From the NCBI GenBank assembly GCA_008081175.1, contig VMCW01000181.1, forward strand, positions 1 to 18,954: a DNA stretch of 18,954 nt. Reading direction: 5' to 3'. This document shows positions 1-8,429 of the stretch, piece after piece. The stretch comes from Flavobacteriaceae bacterium (GTDB lineage Bacteria > Bacteroidota > Bacteroidia > Flavobacteriales > Flavobacteriaceae). The notes under the pieces are model-generated. The model saw only the letters and a list, made by a program, of their open reading frames with translations. It searched no databases and was not told the DNA's origin. Positions within the stretch are counted from its first letter, which is position 1. The number at the start of each line of letters is the position of its first letter. The position numbers and the translations under genes were made by a program.

Positions 1-2
1 TT

Positions 3-344
3 TTAGTAGAAGGCAACCACGATGTCATCCCCTCATGGAAATTCAAACAACTTGGAATGAAAGTGGTAGAACAACTTTGTGAAGGTCCTTTTTGTTTTTC
101 GCATTTCCCTAGTGAAAAAACGACTCATTTTGTCTTTTGCGGACATGTGCATCCCGGAATAAAATTAAAAGGAACAGCAAAACAGACACTAAAGCTCCCT
201 TGCTTTTTGCATTCTACCCATCAGTTCATCCTTCCGGCTTTTGGGGGATTTACAGGTCTGCATCTTGTAAAACCTACCTCTCTAGATCAGATATACATCA
301 CTACAGGGAAAGAAGTAATAGAAATCCCAGTAAATAAATCCTAA
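3..344 (+). CDS. PdeM-like metallophosphoesterase, C-terminal part (5' end outside window)
   Basis: The reading frame is open from the first bases, so this is the 3' part of a longer gene. The Met at 57 is internal. The translation begins with a metallophosphoesterase GNHD motif (nt 12-23) and has a second metal-binding motif, GHVHPG, at nt 141-158. Both are hallmarks of calcineurin-like phosphoesterases that bind two metal ions. The spacing and overall sequence resemble the small ligase-associated DNA damage response endonuclease PdeM of Bacteroidota. That family is usually encoded beside a ligase and a helicase, which would have to lie upstream of this window. About 113 residues are visible and the N-terminal metal ligands are missing. 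The following gene, mfd, is also a DNA repair gene on the same strand. The phosphoesterase fold is certain; the PdeM assignment is by resemblance. Confidence 0.82.
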   Translation, partial: LVEGNHDVIPSWKFKQLGMKVVEQLCEGPFCFSHFPSEKTTHFVFCGHVHPGIKLKGTAKQTLKLPCFLHSTHQFILPAFGGFTGLHLVKPTSLDQIYITTGKEVIEIPVNKS

Positions 345-349
345 GCCTT

Positions 350-357
350 TATCTTTG
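350..357 (+). promoter_or_regulatory. Bacteroidota -7 element upstream of mfd
   Basis: TATCTTTG matches the Bacteroidota -7 consensus TAnnTTTG exactly and lies in the gap between the phosphoesterase stop and mfd. No clear TTG -33 element is visible at the expected distance. The site matters because it limits where the mfd translation start can lie: a transcript starting a few bases downstream leaves only non-ATG codons before residue 1 of the conserved Mfd sequence. Confidence 0.5.
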
Positions 358-418
358 CCAAAAAAAAATCAATCCGTTATTAAACGTTTTTCACCCCCTC
401 CCTTCACAGAAGAGACTC

Positions 419-3400
419 TTGAACGCCTTTTCTGAAAAAAAGTGCGTCCAAATCAAAGGCTTGGTAGGTTCTGGACTTTCCTTTCGCCTTGCAGCAGCAT
501 TTCAAAAACAAAACCAATCCCTTCTATTGGTGCTCGAAAATCCAGAACAAGCAGCCTATTATTTAAATGATCTGGAGCGCTTGCTTGGGCCCAAAAAGGT
601 GTTTTATTTTCCTGCTAGTTATCGGCAGCCCTACGCCCCTGAAACAACAGACAATGCAAATATTCTCCTGCGTTCAGAAGTGTTAAAAAAACTCAGTACA
701 TCCAAAAACCCCTCTATTGTAGTGAGTTATCCTCAAGCGGTATTTGAAAAAATTATTTCACAACACACCTTAAAAAGAATTGCCCTTCAACTCAATAAAG
801 GGAATGAAATCGCCTTGGCAGTTCTCAACGAGCGTCTTTTTGAAATGGGGTTTGAACGTGTTGATTTTGTATCATCCCCTGGGGAGTTTGCAGTTCGTGG
901 TGGAATAATTGATGTGTTTTCTTTTGCATACCAATATCCTTACAGAATTGAGTTTTTTGACGAAACTATTGAGCGAATATCGAGTTTTGACGTGGTGACA
1001 CAACGTTCCATTAAAACCTATGAAAACATAGAGTTACTCCCCAACACTTCTGATTATGATTTTACTGACAAAAGAAAAACGTTGATTTCTTTTTTCCCTT
1101 CAGAAAGTACTTTTGTTTTTACTGATATTGATAAAACTACGGATTGCTTAAAATCCATGTATGAAAAAGCTGAAGTTGCTTTTCAGCAGTTAGAGATCAC
1201 CACCCAGCATCCCCCAAAAACCCTATTTGTTCATCCACAAGAATGGATTACAGATTGTAAAAACAAATCCGTATTGGTCCTGGAGAAAACCAGCCAACTC
1301 GAAATTGAAGATCAGGTGTTTGTCAAACAGAGTCCTCAGCCTGCCTTTAATAAAAAGTTTGACTTGCTGGTTTCACACCTCAACAATAACAAAAAGAAAA
1401 ACTATCAAAACACGCTTTTTTGTAGCAACGAACAACAGGCTAAACGCTTCCACGATATTTTTGAGGAAATGGATACTCCGGTCCATTACAAAACCGAAGT
1501 CCTTCCTATTTTTGAAGGGTTTGAAGATTTAGAAGCCCAATGGGCTTGTTTTTCAGATCATCAAATATTTGAAAGATACCACAAATACCAGCTAAAATCG
1601 GATCGAAGCAAAAAAGAAAGCTTAAGCCTAAAAGAACTGACCCAAATGGAGGTGGGTGATTACGTAACCCATATAGATCATGGGATAGGGACTTTTGGTG
1701 GATTACAACGTATTGAGGTGGAGGGAAAATGGCAAGAAGCCATTAAATTAATCTATGGAGAACGGGACATCCTTTACTTGAGTATCCACTCTTTGCATAA
1801 GATTACACGTTATGCAGGTAAAGAAGGTACTGTCCCCAAGATCTATAAATTAGGTTCAAAGGCATGGAAAGCCTTGAAACAAAAAACCAAGAAAAAAGTA
1901 AAAGAAATCGCTTTTGACTTGATTCAGCTTTATGCTAAAAGAAAAGAAAAAATTGGCTTTGCTTTTGCTCCAGACAGTTACCTTCAATGGGAACTTGAAT
2001 CCTCTTTTTTATTTGAGGATACCCCAGATCAAGAAAAAGCTACCGAAGCGATTAAAACAGATATGGAATCTAGTCAGCCTATGGATCGCCTGGTGTGTGG
2101 AGATGTGGGTTTTGGTAAAACAGAGGTAGCCATTCGAGCAGCATTCAAAGCTGTAGACAACAGTAAACAAGTGGTGGTTTTGGTTCCAACAACCATACTT
2201 GCCTTTCAACATTTTAAGACCTTTTCGAATCGATTGGAAGAACTTCCTGTACGAGTAGATTACCTCAACCGCTTTCGAACAGCGAAGGAAAAAACGGAAA
2301 TTTTAAACGCACTTAAAGAAGGTACGATTGATATTTTAATAGGGACCCATCAGTTGGTCAATAAAAATGTGGTCTTTAAAGATCTTGGATTGCTCATTGT
2401 AGATGAAGAGCAAAAATTTGGAGTAGCGGTAAAAGAAAAAATCCGTTCCTTAAAAGAAAACATCGATGTACTTACTCTCACTGCAACTCCCATTCCCAGA
2501 ACACTTCAATTTAGCCTGATGGCAGCACGAGATTTGTCTGTGATTGCCACGCCGCCTCCCAACAGGTATCCCATAGAAAGTGAAGTGGTGCAATTTAGTG
2601 AAACCCAGATCAGAGATGCCATAAGCTATGAGCTTCAGCGGGGGGGACAAGTTTTTTTTATTCATAATCGTGTTGAAAATATTCTAGAGGTTTCCGGTTT
2701 AATACAACGACTGGTTCCCGATGCTCGGATCGCAATAGGACACGGTCAGATGGAGGGTAAAAAGCTGGAGCAAACACTTTTAAAATTTATGAATGGTTCA
2801 TATGATATTTTAATTGCAACCACCATTATAGAAAACGGTTTGGACGTACCCAATGCAAATACCATCTTTATAAATAATGCCCATAATTTTGGATTGAGTG
2901 ACCTGCATCAAATGCGAGGTAGAGTAGGCAGAAGTAATAAAAAAGCGTTTTGTTATTTTATCACACCACCGCACAGTGCAATGAGTTCTGATGCACAAAA
3001 ACGGATTAAAACCATTGAACAATTTTCTGAACTGGGTTCTGGTATTCAGATAGCAATGAAAGACCTTGAAATAAGGGGTGCTGGTGATCTTTTGGGTGGG
3101 GAACAAAGTGGTTTCATCAATGAAATGGGTTTTGAAACCTATCAAAAAATACTACAAGAAGCCATCGATGAATTGAAAGAAAATGAATTTAAATCCCTTT
3201 ATACTGAAAATGAGAATGACAGCTTCAACGCCTACAGTAAAGAAGTTCAAATAGATACTGACTTGGAAATCTACATTCCAGATTATTACGTCAACATCGT
3301 TAAAGAACGCTTAGCTCTTTACCAAGAACTCAGCCAGTTGAAAACCAAAGAAGAATTGAATGCCTTTGAAGAAGAACTAAAAGATCGCTTTGGAACCTTG

Positions 3401-3700
3401 CCTAAAGAAGCTCAAGAACTACTGGAAAGTGTAGAGTTAAAATGGATTGCTACAACATTGGGTATCGAAAGGATCATCTTAAAAAAAGGGAGTTGTTTGT
3501 GTTACTTTATAGCAGATCAGCAAAGTGATTTTTATCAAAGTGAACGCTTTGGGAGCATCATCGGCCACATTCAAAAAAATACCGATCAAATGGTGCTTAA
3601 AGAAAAAAATACTTCAACCGGACCCAAACTCATGCTCTCTATTAAAGACATAGAAGAGGTGAAAAAACTCAAAGAAACACTTAAACGTCTTCTTCAGTAG
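419..3700 (+). CDS. mfd: Transcription-repair coupling factor Mfd
   Basis: Mfd is a DNA translocase that removes RNA polymerase stalled at lesions and recruits UvrA to start nucleotide excision repair. The order of domains is clear: an N-terminal UvrB-like region (about residues 15-300); the RNA-polymerase-interacting domain (about 410-475, EVGDYVTHIDHGIGTF); a RecG-like superfamily 2 motor with Walker A GDVGFGKT (561-568) and DEEQ (662-665); the helicase C domain with the QMRGRVGRS motif; and the C-terminal TRCF domain. The listed TTG start gives 1093 residues, about 20 short of what I expect for flavobacterial Mfd. The lacking part is the extreme N-terminus, which precedes KGLVGSGLSF. No ATG is in frame upstream, and a neighbouring frame (361-432) also reads like the missing segment, so the true start is uncertain (see findings). 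The gene ends 1 bp from the convergent ACT-domain gene. Confidence 0.95.
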   Translation: MNAFSEKKCVQIKGLVGSGLSFRLAAAFQKQNQSLLLVLENPEQAAYYLNDLERLLGPKKVFYFPASYRQPYAPETTDNANILLRSEVLKKLSTSKNPSIVVSYPQAVFEKIISQHTLKRIALQLNKGNEIALAVLNERLFEMGFERVDFVSSPGEFAVRGGIIDVFSFAYQYPYRIEFFDETIERISSFDVVTQRSIKTYENIELLPNTSDYDFTDKRKTLISFFPSESTFVFTDIDKTTDCLKSMYEKAEVAFQQLEITTQHPPKTLFVHPQEWITDCKNKSVLVLEKTSQLEIEDQVFVKQSPQPAFNKKFDLLVSHLNNNKKKNYQNTLFCSNEQQAKRFHDIFEEMDTPVHYKTEVLPIFEGFEDLEAQWACFSDHQIFERYHKYQLKSDRSKKESLSLKELTQMEVGDYVTHIDHGIGTFGGLQRIEVEGKWQEAIKLIYGERDILYLSIHSLHKITRYAGKEGTVPKIYKLGSKAWKALKQKTKKKVKEIAFDLIQLYAKRKEKIGFAFAPDSYLQWELESSFLFEDTPDQEKATEAIKTDMESSQPMDRLVCGDVGFGKTEVAIRAAFKAVDNSKQVVVLVPTTILAFQHFKTFSNRLEELPVRVDYLNRFRTAKEKTEILNALKEGTIDILIGTHQLVNKNVVFKDLGLLIVDEEQKFGVAVKEKIRSLKENIDVLTLTATPIPRTLQFSLMAARDLSVIATPPPNRYPIESEVVQFSETQIRDAISYELQRGGQVFFIHNRVENILEVSGLIQRLVPDARIAIGHGQMEGKKLEQTLLKFMNGSYDILIATTIIENGLDVPNANTIFINNAHNFGLSDLHQMRGRVGRSNKKAFCYFITPPHSAMSSDAQKRIKTIEQFSELGSGIQIAMKDLEIRGAGDLLGGEQSGFINEMGFETYQKILQEAIDELKENEFKSLYTENENDSFNAYSKEVQIDTDLEIYIPDYYVNIVKERLALYQELSQLKTKEELNAFEEELKDRFGTLPKEAQELLESVELKWIATTLGIERIILKKGSCLCYFIADQQSDFYQSERFGSIIGHIQKNTDQMVLKEKNTSTGPKLMLSIKDIEEVKKLKETLKRLLQ

Positions 3701-3701
3701 C

Positions 3702-4361
3702 CTACAATGCCTTAAGATTTTTAATCACCTTAAAGGCAATATCGACCTGGTCTTCATCCATAAGAATAGTAAACTCATTGGAGGTAGATATCACTTCTGT
3801 AATATTTACACCCTCCCAAGACAAGCGCTGAAAAATGAAATAATAAATTCCTGGGATTTTCACATTATCTGTAGGAAGTTTGATTGTGATAGAAGACAAA
3901 TTTTCCACTTTAGAATGGCAGACCTCATTTTGAAAAAGTTCATCAACGAGCGGAACAATGTTTTGACTAACAACGATATTACTTTCTGCAACGCCGCGAG
4001 ATGAAGTATAAAAAACATCTTTTTTAAACTCAATCTTCTTAAGTAAGTTAGCCTGTGTAAGCAAAAGTGTTTCTGAAAGTAAAAATCCATAGTCCACCAA
4101 GGAAGAACGGACAGTGATGTCCCCCAAATTCTTCAGTACTCTGATGATTTTTTTGGTAGCAGTAAAATTTATATCGTCTGAAACTCGTTTTAAGGACATG
4201 ATAATGGCTCCTTGATTGACAGTTTTATTCATCAACGCCTCGATGTCGGGGTGAATTTTTCTTGCCAAAGAGGTGAGGTTAATAATTCCCTCAGAAAGAG
4301 CTGAAGCTAAATAAGGCTTTGTTTTAATGTATTCTGTTACTGTAGCTGCAATTGTTTTCAT
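3702..4361 (-). CDS. Small ACT-domain protein (aspartate-kinase-like C-terminus, no kinase domain)
   Basis: A 219-residue protein. Its last 70 or so residues (GIYYFIFQRLSWEGVNITEV, then EFTILMDEDQVDIAFKVI) form an ACT domain like the regulatory domain of aspartokinases, which binds amino acids. The N-terminal 90 residues (YLASALSEGIINLTSLARKI and following) look like a helical, winged-helix-type segment, with a mixed linker between. Nothing resembles the amino-acid-kinase fold, so enzyme activity is unlikely even though homologues in flavobacteria are often named aspartate kinase. Inference: an amino-acid-responsive regulator or adaptor. The ATG start is supported by an exact TAnnTTTG element 37 nt upstream. 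It lies downstream of yraN on the same strand with a 77-bp gap, and it converges on mfd. Confidence 0.72.
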   Translation of the reverse strand: MKTIAATVTEYIKTKPYLASALSEGIINLTSLARKIHPDIEALMNKTVNQGAIIMSLKRVSDDINFTATKKIIRVLKNLGDITVRSSLVDYGFLLSETLLLTQANLLKKIEFKKDVFYTSSRGVAESNIVVSQNIVPLVDELFQNEVCHSKVENLSSITIKLPTDNVKIPGIYYFIFQRLSWEGVNITEVISTSNEFTILMDEDQVDIAFKVIKNLKAL

Positions 4362-4397
4362 TGGAAAGAAATTTGGCCTATTTAGTATAAATCATAA

Positions 4398-4405
4398 CAA
4401 AAGTA
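4398..4405 (-). promoter_or_regulatory. Bacteroidota -7 element upstream of the ACT-domain gene
   Basis: On the minus strand this reads TACTTTTG, an exact match to TAnnTTTG, 37 nt upstream of the ATG of the ACT-domain gene. The TTG seen further upstream is only 12 nt away, shorter than the usual -33 spacing. The site suggests that the ACT gene has its own promoter and is not only read from yraN. Confidence 0.5.
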
Positions 4406-4438
4406 GCTAATAAAAAACAAATTGTTCTATTTAAAACA

Positions 4439-4801
4439 TTACCCAAAAGAATAAAAGGCATTTTTAATGTGGTTTAGGGTCCATTTATTTCCCTTTACGG
4501 TACATGCAATTACATCAAATCGCACCTCCATATCTAGTGTATTTTCAGTAAGATAATGATCCATAGCTCGAACGAGGAGTTTGATTTTTTTTGAGGAAAT
4601 AAATTGTTCTGGAGCTCCAAAAAAGTCTGTTGTCCTGGCTTTAACCTCAACACAAATCAAAGTAGTATCTTGTTGCATGATCAAATCGACCTCTGCTTTT
4701 TGAAAACGATAGTTTTTTTTGAGCAGTTGGTATCCTTTTTCAGACAAATAAGCCAAAGCCTTTCTTTCTGCTTCAGCACCCAAAAGATTGTGTTCTGCCA
4801 T
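4439..4801 (-). CDS. YraN / UPF0102 family PD-(D/E)XK-like protein
   Basis: A 120-residue protein of the usual length for the YraN (UPF0102) family. Family marks are the N-terminal LGAEAERKALAYLSEKGY, then the nuclease-like core EVDLI (Glu-Val-Asp) and VEVKAR, which correspond to the PD-(D/E)XK metal and catalytic residues. YraN proteins are predicted endonuclease-fold proteins related to Holliday-junction resolvases; their role is not established. The ATG follows a plausible -7 element (minus strand TATCTTTA, 4828-4821, one mismatch). It is divergent from metG across an 85-bp spacer and upstream of the ACT-domain gene. Confidence 0.9.
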   Translation of the reverse strand: MAEHNLLGAEAERKALAYLSEKGYQLLKKNYRFQKAEVDLIMQQDTTLICVEVKARTTDFFGAPEQFISSKKIKLLVRAMDHYLTENTLDMEVRFDVIACTVKGNKWTLNHIKNAFYSFG

Positions 4802-4859
4802 GAGGTTTGATTTGGTTAATTAAAGATACCTCCTTTTCCTAAAAGCCTTCAGTTTTGCT

Positions 4860-4867
4860 TACTTTTG
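4860..4867 (+). promoter_or_regulatory. Bacteroidota -7 element upstream of metG
   Basis: TACTTTTG matches TAnnTTTG exactly and ends 19 nt before the metG ATG, giving a short leader. No convincing TTG -33 element is visible. The same octamer occurs at the ACT-domain gene on the other strand. Confidence 0.55.
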
Positions 4868-4886
4868 AAAAAATTTAAAAATCTCA

Positions 4887-6941
4887 ATGTCAAAACGCTA
4901 TACCATAACCGCTGCATTACCCTATACCAATGGTCCAATACATATTGGTCACTTAGCAGGTGTTTATGTTCCGGCAGATATTTACGCTCGATATTTAAGA
5001 GGACAAGGGAAAGACGTTGCTTTCATTTGTGGAAGTGATGAACACGGTGTTGCTATTTCATTAAAAGCAAAAAAAGAAGGCAAAACTCCTCAAGAAGTGA
5101 TCGATCAGTACGATCATTTGATTCGTACCTCGTTCGAGGCCTTTGGGATCTGTTTTGACAATTACTCTAGGACTTCAAGACCTATACACCATAAAACCGC
5201 CCAAGAGATCTTTTCCATTTTAGACAAAAAAGAGGTCTTTGAAGAAAATGAATCTGAACAACTATACGACCCTGAAGCAAAACAATTTCTGGCAGATCGA
5301 TACGTAACAGGAACTTGTCCCGTCTGTCAATTTGCAGAAGCATATGGTGACCAATGTGAAAGTTGTGGGAGTAGTCTTAGTGCAACAGACCTCATCAATC
5401 CGCAGTCTACTATAAGTGGATCTGAGCCTGTTTTGAAAAAAACCAAACACTGGTACCTCCCTCTCGATCGATATGAGTCTTTTTTAGAAGAGTGGATTCT
5501 AAAAGGGCACCAAAACGATTGGAAACCCAATGTTTATGGACAAGTCAAGTCTTGGATAGACAATGGACTGCAAGCCCGTGCTGTAACTAGAGATCTCGAC
5601 TGGGGAATCCCTGTGCCTGTAGCAGGAGCTGAAGGTAAGGTGTTATACGTCTGGTTTGATGCTCCTATAGGGTACATCTCATCGACCAAAGAATGGGCAG
5701 CAGAGAAAGGCATTGATTGGGAACCCTACTGGAAAGACAAGGAAACCCAGCTGGTCCATTTTATTGGTAAAGACAACATTGTTTTTCACTGCATCATCTT
5801 TCCGGTGATGCTTCATGCTACCGGAGGATACATTCTGCCCGAAAACGTTCCAGCAAATGAGTTTTTGAATTTAGAAGGTCAGAAAATTTCAACCTCTAAA
5901 AATTGGGCTGTCTGGCTACATGAATATTTAGAGGAATTTCCAAATCAACAAGATGTATTGCGCTATGTATTGACCGCAAATGCCCCTGAAACAAAAGACA
6001 ATGATTTTACTTGGGAGGAATTTCAAGCAAGAAACAACAATGAGTTAGTTGCTATTTATGGAAACTTTATCAATAGAGTGGTTGTTTTAACGCACAAATA
6101 CTATCAAGGGAGTGTTCCTAGCGCAGGTTCTTTACACCTAGAAGATGAGAAGGTACTCTCCCAATTAGCAAAATTTCCGGATAAAATAGGGCATTCTATT
6201 TTGCAGTACCGATTTAGAGAAGCCAGTCAAATACTAATGCAACTTGCGCGACTGGGCAACAAATACCTCGCTGATGCTGAACCCTGGAAACAGATCAAAA
6301 CAGATCCAGATCGAGTAGCAGCTATCATGCATACAGCATTACAAATAGCTGCTGGACTTGCAATACTTAGTGAGCCTTTTTTACCCTTCACCTCCAAAAA
6401 ACTGATTCAAATGCTCAATATAGAGCCTTTGCAGTTGACATGGGAAACGATCCGTCAAAAGAAAGAATTGATTCCTTCAGAGCATCAACTTAATGAAGCC
6501 CAACTTCTCTTTCAAAAAATTGAAGATGCACAAATGGATCAACAACGGGAAAAATTAAAATTAAACGATACCAAAGCCTCTGGAAAAACATCCACCATAC
6601 CACCAATAAAACCTATTACTTCCTATGAGGATTTCGCCTCTTTAGAGCTTAAAGTAGCAGAAATCACAGCTGCTAAAAAGATCAAAAAGACGAAGAAATT
6701 AATGGAAATACACCTTCAAGTGGGAGCCGAATTTCGAAAGGTAGTTTCGGGGATTGCACAAGATTTTGAACCTTCAGAACTTATTGGTAAAAAGGTAACT
6801 CTGTTGAGTAATCTTAGTCCTAGGACACTAAAAGGTGTTGAAAGTAAGGGAATGATACTGCTAGGTGAAAACGAAGAAGGGGGTTTTGTATTTATCCAGC
6901 CTGAGGATACCTCAGTAGCTTCAGGTTCATCTATTGAATAA
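4887..6941 (+). CDS. metG: Methionyl-tRNA synthetase with C-terminal tRNA-binding domain
   Basis: Charges tRNA-Met with methionine in the cytoplasm. The 684-residue protein has the class I signatures: HIGH at residues 19-22 and a KMSKS-type loop as KISTS at 333-337. In the connective peptide, Cys144, Cys147, Cys157 and Cys160 form a CxxC...CxxC zinc knuckle, typical of the MetRS type with one zinc site. After the anticodon-binding helices, a variable linker leads to a C-terminal EMAP/Trbp111-like tRNA-binding domain (about 575-684) containing FASLELKVAEI and LSNLSPRTLKGVESKGMIL, which aids dimerisation and tRNA affinity. The ATG start is 19 nt downstream of a good -7 element. The stop codon lies 3 nt before the TTG of the next ORF, so co-transcription is very likely. 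Confidence 0.97.
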   Translation: MSKRYTITAALPYTNGPIHIGHLAGVYVPADIYARYLRGQGKDVAFICGSDEHGVAISLKAKKEGKTPQEVIDQYDHLIRTSFEAFGICFDNYSRTSRPIHHKTAQEIFSILDKKEVFEENESEQLYDPEAKQFLADRYVTGTCPVCQFAEAYGDQCESCGSSLSATDLINPQSTISGSEPVLKKTKHWYLPLDRYESFLEEWILKGHQNDWKPNVYGQVKSWIDNGLQARAVTRDLDWGIPVPVAGAEGKVLYVWFDAPIGYISSTKEWAAEKGIDWEPYWKDKETQLVHFIGKDNIVFHCIIFPVMLHATGGYILPENVPANEFLNLEGQKISTSKNWAVWLHEYLEEFPNQQDVLRYVLTANAPETKDNDFTWEEFQARNNNELVAIYGNFINRVVVLTHKYYQGSVPSAGSLHLEDEKVLSQLAKFPDKIGHSILQYRFREASQILMQLARLGNKYLADAEPWKQIKTDPDRVAAIMHTALQIAAGLAILSEPFLPFTSKKLIQMLNIEPLQLTWETIRQKKELIPSEHQLNEAQLLFQKIEDAQMDQQREKLKLNDTKASGKTSTIPPIKPITSYEDFASLELKVAEITAAKKIKKTKKLMEIHLQVGAEFRKVVSGIAQDFEPSELIGKKVTLLSNLSPRTLKGVESKGMILLGENEEGGFVFIQPEDTSVASGSSIE

Positions 6942-6944
6942 ATT

Positions 6945-7850
6945 TTGAATTTCCCTATTGCATTTGATTCCTCCTATCGTCTTCCTTTGGAAAAGAACCA
7001 TCGTTTTCCAATGGAAAAATATGAACTCCTCCCTCAACAACTCCTTTTGGAAGGTAGCTGTACCCAAGCTGACTTTTTTATCCCCAAGCCTGCAACAAAA
7101 GAACAAGTGCTACGAGTACACCAGTCCAATTATGTAGCGCGTTTGTTAAAGCTTGATTTATCAAAAAGTGAAATTCGCAGTATTGGTTTTCCCTTAAGTA
7201 GTGATTTGGTAGCAAGGGAGTTTTTAATAGCAGGAGGAACCCTAATAGGTGCAAAAAAAGCACTTGATACGGGGATTGCAATGAACATCGCTGGAGGAAC
7301 CCACCATGCCTTTCCGGATCGAGGAGAGGCCTTTTGTTTGCTAAACGATCAGGCTATTGCGGCACAATATCTTTTGGATAAAGGGTTTGCAAAAAAAATA
7401 TTAATCTTGGATCTTGACGTACATCAGGGAAACGGAACAGCAGCAATATTTAAAAATCACCCTTTGGTTTTTACCTGTTCTGTGCACGGAGCAAAAAATT
7501 ATCCATTTAGAAAAGAGACCAGTGACTTAGACCTTGCTCTAGAAGATCATTGTGACGATAGTACTTATTTGAAAATTCTCAAAGATTTACTTCCAAAACT
7601 CTACAAACTCGTCCAACCAGATTTTGTCTTTTACCTCTGTGGGGTAGATGTATTAGCTTCAGATAAATTGGGCCGGTTGGGGTTGAGTATAGAAGGGTGT
7701 AAACAGAGAGATAAAGAGGTCCTTTCTTTTTGGAAGAAAAAACAAATCCCTGTACAATGCAGTATGGGTGGGGGTTACTCGAAAGAATTAAAACACATTA
7801 TAGAAGCACATGCCAATACCTTTAGAGTAGCTAAAGAGCTGTTTACTTAG
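6945..7850 (+). CDS. Histone-deacetylase-family zinc amidohydrolase
   Basis: A 301-residue bacterial member of the arginase/deacetylase fold, related to AcuC and class I/II HDACs, which hydrolyses acetyl-lysine or related acylamides. Active-site parts are intact: the His120-His121 pair in GGTHHAF; zinc ligands Asp158 and His160 in DLDVHQGNGTA and Asp235 in CGVDVLASD; and the catalytic Tyr278 after the glycine run in MGGGYSKEL. The substrate cannot be told from sequence. The only usable start is TTG at 6945 (or ATT one codon earlier), because the metG stop TAA lies in the same frame directly upstream; the family N-terminus (IAFDSSYRLPLEKNHRFPM) fits this start. It is probably translated from the metG transcript. 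Its end overlaps the convergent CBS gene by 8 bp. Confidence 0.9.
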   Translation: MNFPIAFDSSYRLPLEKNHRFPMEKYELLPQQLLLEGSCTQADFFIPKPATKEQVLRVHQSNYVARLLKLDLSKSEIRSIGFPLSSDLVAREFLIAGGTLIGAKKALDTGIAMNIAGGTHHAFPDRGEAFCLLNDQAIAAQYLLDKGFAKKILILDLDVHQGNGTAAIFKNHPLVFTCSVHGAKNYPFRKETSDLDLALEDHCDDSTYLKILKDLLPKLYKLVQPDFVFYLCGVDVLASDKLGRLGLSIEGCKQRDKEVLSFWKKKQIPVQCSMGGGYSKELKHIIEAHANTFRVAKELFT

Positions 7851-8313
7851 CGCTCCAGGTTTGACTTTTCATATTGATTGCTGCCACAACGATATCTTTT
7901 CTACTGACCTGTCCTACTAAACGTCCATTTTCAAGAACAGGATAGCGTCTTCTACTGGATTTGGAAAACTTAGCTGCTGCATCAAAAACACTGGTAGTGG
8001 CATCAATTGTATCAACCTGTTTTGTCATAAAGTGTCCCACAGACTTATCTAAAATGGGCATATTGAAATAACGACTGTCAGAAATTTCTTTCATACAGTC
8101 CGCTTCAGATATCACTCCTATTAAATTTCCTAATTCATCTACCACAGGTCCTCCAGAAATTCGGTATTTTATAAAGGCCTTCATCACTTCATGGATGCTC
8201 TGTTCTGATCGAAACAAAACCAACTGAGTAGTCATTACATCAGCAACTGTTAATTTACTTGGAGTGACTCTTTTTTTCTGAGCCCGTTCTCCTTGAAAAC
8301 TTTTTACGGGCAT
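7843..8313 (-). CDS. Two-CBS-domain protein
   Basis: A 156-residue cytoplasmic protein made almost entirely of a tandem CBS (Bateman) module. CBS1 spans roughly residues 22-83 (VADVMTTQLVLFRSEQSIHE to LIGVISEADCMKEI) and CBS2 roughly 90-148 (VGHFMTKQVDTIDATTSVFD to LVGQVSRKDIVVAA). Such modules bind adenosine nucleotides, often AMP, ATP or NAD, and act as energy sensors for partner proteins. No catalytic or transport domain is attached, so the partner is unknown. A basic N-terminal tail (residues 1-20) precedes the module. The last 8 bp overlap the convergent deacetylase gene. The upstream spacer to the divergent YeeZ-like gene is 116 bp. Confidence 0.9.
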   Translation of the reverse strand: MPVKSFQGERAQKKRVTPSKLTVADVMTTQLVLFRSEQSIHEVMKAFIKYRISGGPVVDELGNLIGVISEADCMKEISDSRYFNMPILDKSVGHFMTKQVDTIDATTSVFDAAAKFSKSSRRRYPVLENGRLVGQVSRKDIVVAAINMKSQTWSAK

Positions 8314-8429
8314 AATTTTTAATTTAATATTAACTCTAAAATAGTTTTTTTTGATTCAAATGAAAAATTAAGGGTGAAAATTTAGGAATTCTATAAAAAT
8401 ATATCAGTATCATTGTCAAAAATTCATTT

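Noticed and set aside
2810..3145. 111-codon minus-strand open frame inside mfd
   Set aside because: It lies wholly within the conserved helicase region of mfd and its translation has no family-like features.
4828..4834. Shine-Dalgarno-like AGGAGGT on the minus strand upstream of yraN
   Set aside because: It lies 27 nt from the ATG, too far for a ribosome binding site, and no other gene here uses such a sequence.
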